A stretch of DNA of 64,000 bases, from contig CAJWWP010000005.1 of NCBI GenBank assembly GCA_913048525.1, positions 1 through 64,000 on the forward strand, given 5' to 3'. A program made the translations under genes and the position numbers. The notes under the pieces are model-generated. The model did not search any database. It had not been told where the DNA came from and saw only the letters and a list, made by a program, of their open reading frames with translations. This document shows, one piece after another, positions 27,229-35,250 of the stretch (positions are counted from its first letter, which is position 1; every line of letters begins with the position of its first letter). The DNA comes from GCA-002712965 sp913048525. GTDB lineage: Bacteria; Chloroflexota; Dehalococcoidia; Lucifugimonadales; UBA826.

Positions 27229-28551
27229 ATGAAAGACAACGAAGATATGGGCTCTTCAAATAAAACAGAATCCCCCCAAAAGGGACTTTACTACGGCTGG
27301 TATCTGATTCCAGTATTTGGATCAATAATGCTGGTTGCTACAACACCTCTGTTTCATGCGATGGGAATATGGGCCGTGGCCATGGAAAATGCCTTTGGTT
27401 GGAATCGCACTAAGCTGTCATTGGCATTGACTTTTACTAGAGTTGAAGGGGGAATATTAGGTCCGCTAGAAGGTTATCTGATTGACAAATTCGGAACTCG
27501 ACGCATGGTGTTAATTGGTATGTTGATCATGGCCGTGGGCTGGATAATTTTCAGTCGGATCAATCATCTTTTTGTATTTTATATCGCCTACCTGGTCATT
27601 GCTCTCGGTCAAGGTTTGGGTAGCTGGTTAGCTCTAAATACAATGATAAACAATTGGTTTGTGAGAAAAAGGTCAATGGCTATGGGTTTGGGAAACTCTG
27701 TTTCCAGATTTGGGTCTTTGATTTTGGTCCCACTTTTAGCTTGGTTAATGGATCCCGATTTTCCTGAGAGATTCGGATGGAGTAATACGTCACTTGTAAT
27801 TGGGATTGTTGTTATTTTACTCGCCTTCCCTTTGACGAGATTAATCAGAAATAGGCCGGAGGACCATGGTCTCTTACCCGACGGGGATACCCCAGAAGAG
27901 GCTAGAAAATATAAAGAGGAGGCGGTTAAAACCGGGGTCGAGCAAATTGATTTCACGGTTTCTCAGGCTCTAAGGGAGCCATCATTTTGGCTCATAAGTT
28001 TTGGGCATGGGTTCACATCCATGGTACTGCTTGCTTTAATGCTTCATCTTGCCCCTATGATGACCGACGAAGGTTATAGCATACAAACAGCCGCTTATGT
28101 CGTTTCTGGGTACACTGGGGTGTCCATGGTGTTTCAATTAGTCGGGGGATACATGGGGGATAGGGTTCCAAAAAACGTAGCCCTTATGGTATTTACTATG
28201 TCTCAGGCATTGGGGGTGTTATTACTGACTTTTGGACCTCCAACGCTGTTGGTAGCTTACGGGTTTGCCCTATTATTTGGCATTGGTTTTGGAGGTCGTA
28301 ATCCTATTTCTGCCGCGATTAGGGGAGATTATTTCGGTAGAAAGAATTTTGGAAAGATAATGGGAATTTCCCAGGTGCCTATGAATGTACTACTACTTAT
28401 TGGGCCAGTTTTTGCAGGATTCATGAGGGACTGGAAAGGGGACTACACCATTGCGTTCGGTGTTTTAGGGGTGCTCTGTATGTTTGGCGGAATCTGTTTC
28501 TTCTTTGCGAAAAAACCCAGTTATCCAAATACTTCGATAGTTCCTTCTTAG
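27229..28551 (+). CDS. MFS transporter, monocarboxylate-transporter-like
   Basis: A 440-residue major facilitator with 12 helices and a 20-residue polar N-terminus. It shows the loop LIDKFGTRRM after helix 2 and YMGDRVPKN in the second half. AFGWNRTKLSLALTF is the MCT/OFA-type helix 1-2 loop. No clear ribosome site precedes the ATG. Its stop overlaps the stop of the flavin monooxygenase gene by four bases, tail to tail. Organic acid transport is likely. Confidence 0.87.
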   Translation: MKDNEDMGSSNKTESPQKGLYYGWYLIPVFGSIMLVATTPLFHAMGIWAVAMENAFGWNRTKLSLALTFTRVEGGILGPLEGYLIDKFGTRRMVLIGMLIMAVGWIIFSRINHLFVFYIAYLVIALGQGLGSWLALNTMINNWFVRKRSMAMGLGNSVSRFGSLILVPLLAWLMDPDFPERFGWSNTSLVIGIVVILLAFPLTRLIRNRPEDHGLLPDGDTPEEARKYKEEAVKTGVEQIDFTVSQALREPSFWLISFGHGFTSMVLLALMLHLAPMMTDEGYSIQTAAYVVSGYTGVSMVFQLVGGYMGDRVPKNVALMVFTMSQALGVLLLTFGPPTLLVAYGFALLFGIGFGGRNPISAAIRGDYFGRKNFGKIMGISQVPMNVLLLIGPVFAGFMRDWKGDYTIAFGVLGVLCMFGGICFFFAKKPSYPNTSIVPS

Positions 28552-29612
28552 GTCGTGGTTTTAGCTTTGCTTATGCTGGCTATATCGAGGCATTCTGCTA
28601 CCAGCTGGTAAGACCGCTTCCGGTGGTCAAAGTCGTAACAATTGGAAACGATCCCAAGATCATTGGTCTGGTACCGGTCCGCGGCTTTTAAAAGGCCATC
28701 CCGCACCTGTTCGGGATCTCCCTCTATGTAGCTTCTGGTTTCGTATTTTAAATACTCCTTCGCTTGGGTATCTAATGGCCAGTTAATTGCCTCATCAGGA
28801 GGTAGTAGACCATGTGTTGATAATCCCAGTCGGGAGATAATTTTGTTTAGGTTTCTAGAAGACCCAATATAATGAGCTTCCTCCTCAGTGGGAGCACAAA
28901 TGACCTGAAGCCCAACGTTTAGAAGAGGTTCTGAAAGATAGGAAGAAGGTTTGAATTCGTTTCTGTACATATTACATATCTGTGGTCCGTACTCAGAGGT
29001 GTTTCCAAAGAAGTCAGCGAAGCTGAAAGGTAATCCCATCTCCGCAGCTAGCTTCGCACTATAGTCGCTTGAACCTAATAGCCATATATGCGGAGAGGAA
29101 TTGTTTTGTGACCCCGGATGAGCGACGATTCCAGATAAAGGGTTACCTTCCTTTATACCACCGTTCAAAAAGTCCGCCAGGTCCCTAACCATCTGTGGAA
29201 AGTCCTGGTATACGTCCATCGTGGGTCTCGGATAAGTGAGCGCAGCCGCTGTTCTTCTATCACTGCCCGGTGCCCTACCTATACCAAGGTCAACTCGATC
29301 TGGGTAGAAGGAATCTAAGACACTGAATTGTTCTGCAACCTTTAGCGCAGAATAATGACTGAGCATAACACCGCCACTTCCCACCCTGATATGTTTTGTT
29401 TTCGCAGCTATTTGTCCGATAAGTATTTCTGGACTTGTTCCTGAAAAAGAACTGGAGTTGTGATGTTCTGCAACCCAGTATCGAGAGTAGCCAATTTTTT
29501 CTACCCAAGTCGCAAGTTCTACCGACTCCCGAAGTGCGTCGGAAGAAGTTCCACCTTTACGTACAGGCGATTGATCTACGACAGTTAGTTTCATTTCCTG
29601 TTTATTTGTCAT
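28548..29612 (-). CDS. LLM-class flavin-dependent monooxygenase
   Basis: A 354-residue luciferase-like TIM-barrel oxidoreductase using reduced FMN (F420 relatives also exist). It has the typical opening LTVVDQSPVRKG, YWVAEHHN, the VGSGGVMLSHYS strand and DLGIGRAPGSDRRT, which places it in the single-component-like YwcH/MsnO8 group. SAR202 genomes are known for expansions of this family, proposed to attack recalcitrant organic matter; only one copy is in this window. Two ATGs, at 29612 and 29594, are possible. The gene is head-to-head with the EamA gene. Confidence 0.87.
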   Translation of the reverse strand: MTNKQEMKLTVVDQSPVRKGGTSSDALRESVELATWVEKIGYSRYWVAEHHNSSSFSGTSPEILIGQIAAKTKHIRVGSGGVMLSHYSALKVAEQFSVLDSFYPDRVDLGIGRAPGSDRRTAAALTYPRPTMDVYQDFPQMVRDLADFLNGGIKEGNPLSGIVAHPGSQNNSSPHIWLLGSSDYSAKLAAEMGLPFSFADFFGNTSEYGPQICNMYRNEFKPSSYLSEPLLNVGLQVICAPTEEEAHYIGSSRNLNKIISRLGLSTHGLLPPDEAINWPLDTQAKEYLKYETRSYIEGDPEQVRDGLLKAADRYQTNDLGIVSNCYDFDHRKRSYQLVAECLDIASISKAKTTT

Positions 29613-29731
29613 TTGAGTGATTCAAAGCATAGCAGAATACAAGTTGGTCGATCCAAGTGGAGTAAAATTAATGTTTGTATCTAATTGCTTGGGTTCCTGG
29701 GTCATAGAAATATGACTTAAAAACTGCAGTG

Positions 29732-29750
29732 AAGGGAGATTATTACAATC
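29732..29750 (+). promoter_or_regulatory. Ribosome site AAGGGAG selecting a non-standard start codon
   Basis: AAGGGAG at 29732-29738 lies 9 bases before an ATC codon at 29748, in frame with the EamA gene. No ATG, GTG or TTG occurs in that frame between the stop at 29730 and the ATG at 29898. This site therefore decides the start. Confidence 0.55.
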
Positions 29751-30692
29751 GATTTAGAATCTGCTGCCAAAGATAAGCGCAGACCTGCTGGACTATTTCC
29801 AAGTATTTTCAATGTTTTTCTGGCACTTATATGGGGTGGGAATAATGTCAGCATAAAGGTATCTCTGGAATATGGGGCTCCTCTACAAGTTGGGTGGATG
29901 AGATTTGTTCTGGGCGGTATTGTCACAGCAGGGTACATGGTTTGGAGAGGCGATTCTTTTCGCGTATCTTCCAAGGAGATTTTTCCACTGGCATGTCTTT
30001 CACTACTTTTCGTCGTGCAAATAATGCTTATGAATTATGGGCAATATTTCACTAGCGCTGGTCATGCCACTGCTCTTAACGCTACCTTCCCAATCTGGGC
30101 CGCTATTTTTGCACATTTTATAGTTCCATCCGATAGGTTACACAGATGGAAAATTGTCGCCATTATTTTTTCCTATGCGGGAATTCTTGCCATCGTTGTT
30201 GGGGATACTGGTTTTGATGGGGAGTCAGCAGATGGAGAGACTTTTGTTGGTGACTTTATGAGTTTGGCCTCTGCAGCATTGCTTGGGCTGAGGTTAGTTC
30301 TGATGTCTAACTTTACCCAGAATATGTCTGAAGCAAAAATGTTATTGAGTATGCTGCTAGTAGGGATATTATTTTTTGTTACAGGTAGCTATATTTTTGA
30401 AAACCCCATTTATTCGTGGGATCCTCGTTTCTGGGTGGCACTGTTTTATCAGGGTGTGGTTATAGCCGGATTTGGATTCCTATCGAATGCATGGCTTGTT
30501 AAGCGATACTTGCCCTCAACTGTAACGTTTTTTAACTTTATTCAACCTGCGGCTGGCGTGACTCTTGCCTGGATAGTACTTGGTGAAGATCCAGGTAGTG
30601 GTTTGTTATTAGGGTTGTTACTTATTGTCATTGGAGCATTGGTGCATGGGGGAGAAGCCTTTCTGAAGGCTAGGAAAGCGTCGGTGCATTAG
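29748..30692 (+). CDS. EamA/DMT-family transporter with non-standard start codon
   Basis: A drug/metabolite transporter of about 314 residues with ten helices in two EamA repeats. The first ATG in frame (29898) would remove helix 1, yet the frame reads on upstream with an obvious EamA first helix (NVFLALIWGGNNVSIK), back to a stop at 29730. Only ATT (29739, 29742) or ATC (29748) codons are available as starts; ATC has the best spacing from AAGGGAG. The full length then matches the family. The second enolase gene follows after 54 bases, so it may import or export an acid for that enzyme. A sequencing error at the start codon is the alternative. Confidence 0.8.
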   Translation: MDLESAAKDKRRPAGLFPSIFNVFLALIWGGNNVSIKVSLEYGAPLQVGWMRFVLGGIVTAGYMVWRGDSFRVSSKEIFPLACLSLLFVVQIMLMNYGQYFTSAGHATALNATFPIWAAIFAHFIVPSDRLHRWKIVAIIFSYAGILAIVVGDTGFDGESADGETFVGDFMSLASAALLGLRLVLMSNFTQNMSEAKMLLSMLLVGILFFVTGSYIFENPIYSWDPRFWVALFYQGVVIAGFGFLSNAWLVKRYLPSTVTFFNFIQPAAGVTLAWIVLGEDPGSGLLLGLLLIVIGALVHGGEAFLKARKASVH

Positions 30693-30746
30693 TCAAAATT
30701 AAATATTCTTCTTACAGAAAATAACAGAGATTACAGGATTTAAAAA

Positions 30747-31865
30747 ATGAAGATAATTGATGTGGTTAGTGAAGTTTTCGAGTGGGAGAGACCAGGGATA
30801 TGGAACGGGGGACATTTCTATGGTCCCGGTCGCTTGCACAAGGTTACAGTTAAGACTGACGAGGGTATTGAAGGGCATGGTTGGAATGGAGGTACCGCGG
30901 CGGAACGTCCTCTCGCTATATTCCCTCCTTTTGTTGACTATTTTAGAGAGATTTTGATTGGGCGAGATCCTATGGATACTCGTTCTATTGCGCAGGATCT
31001 TGGTGAGAAACACATTAAAATATTGGGTCCTGGTGGTGTGAACACGCAGGTTTTGGCTGCGATTAATATCGCCTGCTGGGATATTAAAGGTAAGGCTTTA
31101 GGTAGGTCTGTGCATGATTTGTTGGGAGGTGCCCAGGACCGCATCAGAACTTATATAGCAGGTGGTTACTATGCTGAAGGCAAAGGTCTAGAGGAATTAC
31201 AAGAAGAGGTGCTTTTTAACATTCATGAAATGCACGCTGGAGCCGTCAAAATAAAGATTGGTGATCCTAACCAGGGAGTCATTGGGGATATGAAGCGTGT
31301 GGAGGCAGCCCGAAAAGCGGTCGGGGATGATGTTGTTCTTATGGTGGATGCAAATTGTGCTCTCGACTTAGATACTTCTTTGGAATTCTCAGATGAGTTG
31401 GAAAAGTATGGGGTTTATTGGTTTGAAGAACCTATGCCAATACATAGGTACAAGGAACATGGAACTCTAAAAGCAGCTTCAAATGTAAAAATTGCGACTG
31501 GAGAAAATGGATATCATCTTTCCCATTTTGAAACACTGATGGATAACCATGGTGCCGATATTTTGAATGTTGACGTCACTATATGCCCGGGATATGACGT
31601 TGCCAAAGATGTCACTGATCTCGCTTTAGAGCGCGGAGTGTCAGTGGCCCCTCACGGATGTCAGGAACTACAACTTCCTCTTGCCGCTGCGATTCCCCAT
31701 GGAGAATTCCTTGAATATTATCCAGTAGCTGTAGACCCCCTAAGGGCTGATATGTTTTTGCCCCGTATGGTGCCGGATGATGACGGGTATGTAACTGTAC
31801 CCGACAGGCCCGGTATAGGTTTTGAATTGAACATGGAAGTCTTAAATAAATATAGAGTTGGGTAG
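30747..31865 (+). CDS. Enolase-superfamily enzyme, mandelate racemase type
   Basis: A 372-residue mandelate racemase/galactonate dehydratase-like enzyme. Lys168-x-Lys170 (VKIKIGD) supplies one base; metal ligands are Asp201 (MVDANCA), Glu227 (WFEEPM) and Glu253 (TGENGY); the opposite-face His lies in APHGCQE. This complete KxK/His set is closer to classic racemases and acid-sugar dehydratases than the 22897 paralogue, which has Lys-x-His. AGGA lies 8 bases before the ATG. It is followed by a GNAT gene 8 bases later on the same strand. The substrate is unknown. Confidence 0.88.
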   Translation: MKIIDVVSEVFEWERPGIWNGGHFYGPGRLHKVTVKTDEGIEGHGWNGGTAAERPLAIFPPFVDYFREILIGRDPMDTRSIAQDLGEKHIKILGPGGVNTQVLAAINIACWDIKGKALGRSVHDLLGGAQDRIRTYIAGGYYAEGKGLEELQEEVLFNIHEMHAGAVKIKIGDPNQGVIGDMKRVEAARKAVGDDVVLMVDANCALDLDTSLEFSDELEKYGVYWFEEPMPIHRYKEHGTLKAASNVKIATGENGYHLSHFETLMDNHGADILNVDVTICPGYDVAKDVTDLALERGVSVAPHGCQELQLPLAAAIPHGEFLEYYPVAVDPLRADMFLPRMVPDDDGYVTVPDRPGIGFELNMEVLNKYRVG

Positions 31866-31873
31866 CTTTAAAT

Positions 31874-32473
31874 TTGACTAAGAGGGACGTTGGAATTTCC
31901 ACAGATTTGACTATGTGGGGGACTATTCCGATAACAGTTCATTTTTTGGAAGTTACTTCAGAAAAGGAAGTAGTTCCCAAAAAAACTGAAGTTTCTAGCA
32001 TTCGGATTTACCAGGTTTTAAAACCGGACCCTAGGTTTGCTCAATGGTTATATCAAAAGGTGGGCAGTAGTTGGTATTGGATCGACAGATATTTTTGGAG
32101 TCTGCAACAATGGAAGAGTCGATTTAATGATCCCAGAGTTACACTTTGGGTTATGGAGATAGAGTCCCACAACGATGCACAGATTGCAGGCTACTATGAG
32201 CTTGATAATAGATCTAATAAGAGTACTGAGATATCTTATTTTGGTCTTATGGGCCGTGCAATTGGAAAAGGTCTTGGTGCCCATATGCTCAGTGATAGCC
32301 TTCAAAGGGCGTTTACTTTAGGAGCTAATAGGGTTTGGCTGCACACCTGTAGCCTGGACCATCCAAATGCTCTCACCAATTACGAGGCGAGAGGGATGCG
32401 TGTGTACAAGACGGTCCAGGATACTCAATCAATTCCCCCTGGCTGGCCTTACTCAACGACGGGGGATTGGTAG
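31874..32473 (+). CDS. GNAT-family N-acetyltransferase
   Basis: A 199-residue acetyl-CoA-dependent acyltransferase. The CoA pyrophosphate loop is R-A-I-G-K-G-L-G in FGLMGRAIGKGLGAHML, followed by NRVWLHTCSLDHPNALTNYEARGM, the usual C-terminal half. The N-terminus is uncertain: TTG at 31874 begins 8 bases after the enolase stop, but there is no ribosome site and the conserved fold starts near residue 40; ATG at 31913 is an alternative. It is probably co-transcribed with the enolase gene. It converges with the NHL-repeat gene, whose stop is 1 base away. Confidence 0.82.
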   Translation: MTKRDVGISTDLTMWGTIPITVHFLEVTSEKEVVPKKTEVSSIRIYQVLKPDPRFAQWLYQKVGSSWYWIDRYFWSLQQWKSRFNDPRVTLWVMEIESHNDAQIAGYYELDNRSNKSTEISYFGLMGRAIGKGLGAHMLSDSLQRAFTLGANRVWLHTCSLDHPNALTNYEARGMRVYKTVQDTQSIPPGWPYSTTGDW

Positions 32474-32474
32474 C

Positions 32475-33425
32475 CTATATTTTCTTGAGTTTACTCAAGG
32501 AACGAAGCTCTTTTGGAGGAGTCATATTACTCCCCCGGATTGTATATGACACCTCACCAACATAAATATCGCCGCGGGAATCAACGCCCACACCGTGAGG
32601 TGCGATAAATTTTCCAGGCTCTTCTCCCTCTTCAGGATGGCCTATTCGTGCCAGTTTCTCACCTGATGGACTGATGATACTAATGTTATGGCCATGGTTC
32701 GGAGGAGTAGGATCCTCTCGAGTGCCACCTGGAAGCTCGCCTATGTATATGTTTCCGTCGGGTCCTATAGTTAATCCATTAGGCATGAATATGTCATTCC
32801 AGACATCAAGTACGTTTCCGTCTGTGTCAAACACTTGTACTCGGTGTGCTTCACGATCTGCCACTATAACCCTATCGTCATTATCAACTGCTATGTTATG
32901 TGGTCGGAGAAATTGACCAGGCTCTATACCAGGTTCTCCCCAAGATTTGATGTGTTGTCCTTCAGGTGAATATTTGTGGACTCTGAAATTACCATAACCA
33001 TCTGTGATGAATATGTCTCCATTTTTCTTTGATACCGCAGCATGTGTTGGTCGGTTAAACGGGTCACCCTTCCATATTTCAGATGCCTGACCTGGGGTGC
33101 CTATCGTCATGAGTAGATCTCCATCACGGGTAAATTTTGTTATGGTGTGGATACCGTCGTCGGCACAATAGACTGTGTCATCTGGACCTATAAATATACC
33201 GTGTGTTCGATTACTGAATATTCCTGCCCCAAAGCCGCGTAAGAAATTTCCATCTCTATCAAATACCATCACGGGATGGTCTGTATTACGACTGAACGTA
33301 TATACTTCATCTTGAGAATCTACGGCCACTCCAGGAGTTTCTATTAATCTTGCTCCATCTGGCAGTGTAGGCCACATGTCTACCGCCTCATATTTGAAAT
33401 TTCCGCTTCCTACTGTGACGCTCAT
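32475..33425 (-). CDS. NHL-repeat beta-propeller protein (peptidyl-alpha-hydroxyglycine lyase-like)
   Basis: A 316-residue protein made of about six NHL-type blades, each with a variant of D-x-x-G-N/D-I-Y/F-V-x-D (for example KNGDIFITDGYGNFRVHKY and DDRVIVADREAHRVQVFD). It resembles the propeller of peptidylglycine alpha-amidating lyase and of many bacterial proteins of unknown role. There is no signal peptide or anchor, so the location is unclear. AGGAG lies 8 bases before the ATG. It is divergent from the SOS operon and convergent with the GNAT. Confidence 0.82.
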   Translation of the reverse strand: MSVTVGSGNFKYEAVDMWPTLPDGARLIETPGVAVDSQDEVYTFSRNTDHPVMVFDRDGNFLRGFGAGIFSNRTHGIFIGPDDTVYCADDGIHTITKFTRDGDLLMTIGTPGQASEIWKGDPFNRPTHAAVSKKNGDIFITDGYGNFRVHKYSPEGQHIKSWGEPGIEPGQFLRPHNIAVDNDDRVIVADREAHRVQVFDTDGNVLDVWNDIFMPNGLTIGPDGNIYIGELPGGTREDPTPPNHGHNISIISPSGEKLARIGHPEEGEEPGKFIAPHGVGVDSRGDIYVGEVSYTIRGSNMTPPKELRSLSKLKKI

Positions 33426-33593
33426 CTTAAATTCTCCTTGATCTACTTCTTATTACAGGTTCTAAAAATATATCTCTGGTACACGTGACAGATTTTTATT
33501 GTAGACGCGAAGATACCACTGCCTTATATCGGGGTCAATTTACTAAGAAATGTTTAACTGATAGCAATAGCTATAGAATCTGGTTCATGACAT

Positions 33594-33623
33594 TTGAATA
33601 ACGAACATATGTTCTAATATAAT
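33594..33623 (+). promoter_or_regulatory. SOS promoter: LexA box between -35 and -10 of imuB-dnaE2
   Basis: GAACATATGTTC at 33603-33614 is a perfect palindrome of the Gram-positive (DinR-type) LexA box, GAAC-N4-GTTC, preceded by C as in that consensus. It lies between a -35-like TTGAAT (33594-33599) and a perfect -10 TATAAT (33618-33623), spacer 18. LexA binding would block RNA polymerase directly. The -10 ends 9 bases before the ATG at 33633, so the transcript should be nearly or fully leaderless. Confidence 0.85.
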
Positions 33624-33632
33624 CGTATGGTC

Positions 33633-35237
33633 ATGAACTTTGAACACAAAAAAATAGCATGTCTACTGATAACACATTTAGGGATAAAAGAGGAAATACT
33701 ACGTCATCCTGAGCTGGTTGATAGAGAGCTCATTTTGTATACACAGGGTGACTCTCGATCATCTCGTATTTCTAGTATTCGTCCTGTGGTATTTGACGTA
33801 TCAAAAAATGTTAATGGTGTTCCTATAGGTATGCCTCTTGCAGTAGCTGCCCGCAGACACCCGAGTTCAGTATTTATTCAGGCAAACTTAGTTAGTTATG
33901 GAAAAGTATTTGCAGAAGTTGTGTCTAAGCTAGATAAAATCGTTCCTGCTGTTCAAGTTGATGGTCTTGGCAAAGTTTATATGGATATTACCCGTATATC
34001 ACAGGTATTCAATTCCAAAAAAATCATTTCGACAGAAGTGAATGATGCAGAAATATGTTCGCGCATTCTCAGATTTGTTCCCAATTATCTACAGCCGAGA
34101 GTAGGAATTGCTCATGGTAAATTCCCCTCCTACCTTGCGGCACTATCAACTAATCCGGGGGGAGCTACACGTGTAGCTCCCCAAAGAGATCGTGATGACA
34201 TCATTCGGATTACATCGGATTTTATTTCCTCTTTTTCTGTTGATTATCTACCTATTGAGCGGAAAATTATTTCAGCGTTACATAGATTTGGGATCCACAA
34301 CATGGGCGATCTGGCTTCTTATGATCTTGGGATGATTCAGGCACGTTTTGGGCCTGGAGTTTCCAAAGCATGGAAATTGGCTAAAGGTATAGATACTGAC
34401 AGAGTGCCTATAGCTAAAAAGTGTGACGAGGTATCGGAATATATTTCATTACCGTTTGCTTCAAGTTCAAAAGAAGTTTTATTAACAGTAATTGACTCAA
34501 TTTTGCATAAAGCTTACAGAAGATCAGAGTTAAAAGGACGTTACGCAAGCGAATTTTCACTTGAGTGTTCCATTATAAATGCGTCGGATTGGAGTAAGGA
34601 TATAGTTTTAAAAGAACCTGCTGGGAGTCCACATGCTGCCTCATTTTCTATACGCAGTATCTTCTCAACATTGGATCTTCCCGGTCCTATTGAGGATGTT
34701 GCTATGTCAATATCTAGATTCTCAGGTGAATTTGGGATTCAGTCCCGAGCATTCATGGATTCTAGAGAAGATTCACAGAAATTGGCAGAAAGATTTATTC
34801 GAATAGATCGTCAGCTTCAATCCAAGATGAATAGTGTCAATTCTTTGTATCGCATTGTGGAAATAGATTCTGCACATCCTCTTCCAGAGATGAGAGCAGT
34901 AAAAGTGTCGGTTGATCCCAGTTCAAGTAATAGTGTTCTTCCGACTAATATGCCTGAAGAAATTAAAGTGCTTGAGTCCAATGGGATTCCTGTTTCAATA
35001 GCAATGCCATCAAGAAATAAAACCATTGGAATGACCAACATAAGTATTCCAGCAAGGCCAGTAGACACGTGGAAGATTGATTTATGGTGGATGCCTGTGC
35101 CTGTAAAGCGGGTCTACTATGTCCTTCAAACCGATACTCACAGGTTGGTTACAGTATTTAAGGATCTAAGTGATGACATATGTACATCATCACCAATGAG
35201 TGTCAACGGTTCACGGTGGTATCGACAAAACTATTGA
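33633..35237 (+). CDS. imuB: ImuB-like Y-family polymerase homologue, catalytically degenerate
   Basis: A 534-residue protein with Y-family polymerase layout: palm and fingers (1-220), an HhH-like segment (LHRFGIHNMGDL), then FGPGVSKAWKLAKGID and a little-finger-like region. The first palm acidic residue is absent (CLLITHLGI replaces the usual FYAxVE strand), and the second pair is VDGLGKVYMD, where Glu of the DE pair is Gly. It should not polymerise. In other bacteria ImuB is such an inactive hub linking DnaE2 to the sliding clamp. The ATG at 33633 is chosen because the -10 box leaves no room for 33627. No imuA is present. Confidence 0.85.
   Translation: MNFEHKKIACLLITHLGIKEEILRHPELVDRELILYTQGDSRSSRISSIRPVVFDVSKNVNGVPIGMPLAVAARRHPSSVFIQANLVSYGKVFAEVVSKLDKIVPAVQVDGLGKVYMDITRISQVFNSKKIISTEVNDAEICSRILRFVPNYLQPRVGIAHGKFPSYLAALSTNPGGATRVAPQRDRDDIIRITSDFISSFSVDYLPIERKIISALHRFGIHNMGDLASYDLGMIQARFGPGVSKAWKLAKGIDTDRVPIAKKCDEVSEYISLPFASSSKEVLLTVIDSILHKAYRRSELKGRYASEFSLECSIINASDWSKDIVLKEPAGSPHAASFSIRSIFSTLDLPGPIEDVAMSISRFSGEFGIQSRAFMDSREDSQKLAERFIRIDRQLQSKMNSVNSLYRIVEIDSAHPLPEMRAVKVSVDPSSSNSVLPTNMPEEIKVLESNGIPVSIAMPSRNKTIGMTNISIPARPVDTWKIDLWWMPVPVKRVYYVLQTDTHRLVTVFKDLSDDICTSSPMSVNGSRWYRQNY
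34159..34182. repeat. 24-bp perfect palindrome inside imuB
   Basis: GGGGAGCTACAC is followed at once by its exact reverse complement, with no spacer. It encodes part of GGATRVAPQ in the ImuB-like protein, after the region matching the polymerase palm. In RNA it could form a hairpin with a small forced loop; in DNA, a cruciform or a dimeric-protein site. It is followed by AAAGAG, not a T-run, so it is not an ordinary terminator. Confidence 0.85.
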
Positions 35238-35250
35238 TGAGATATTAACT

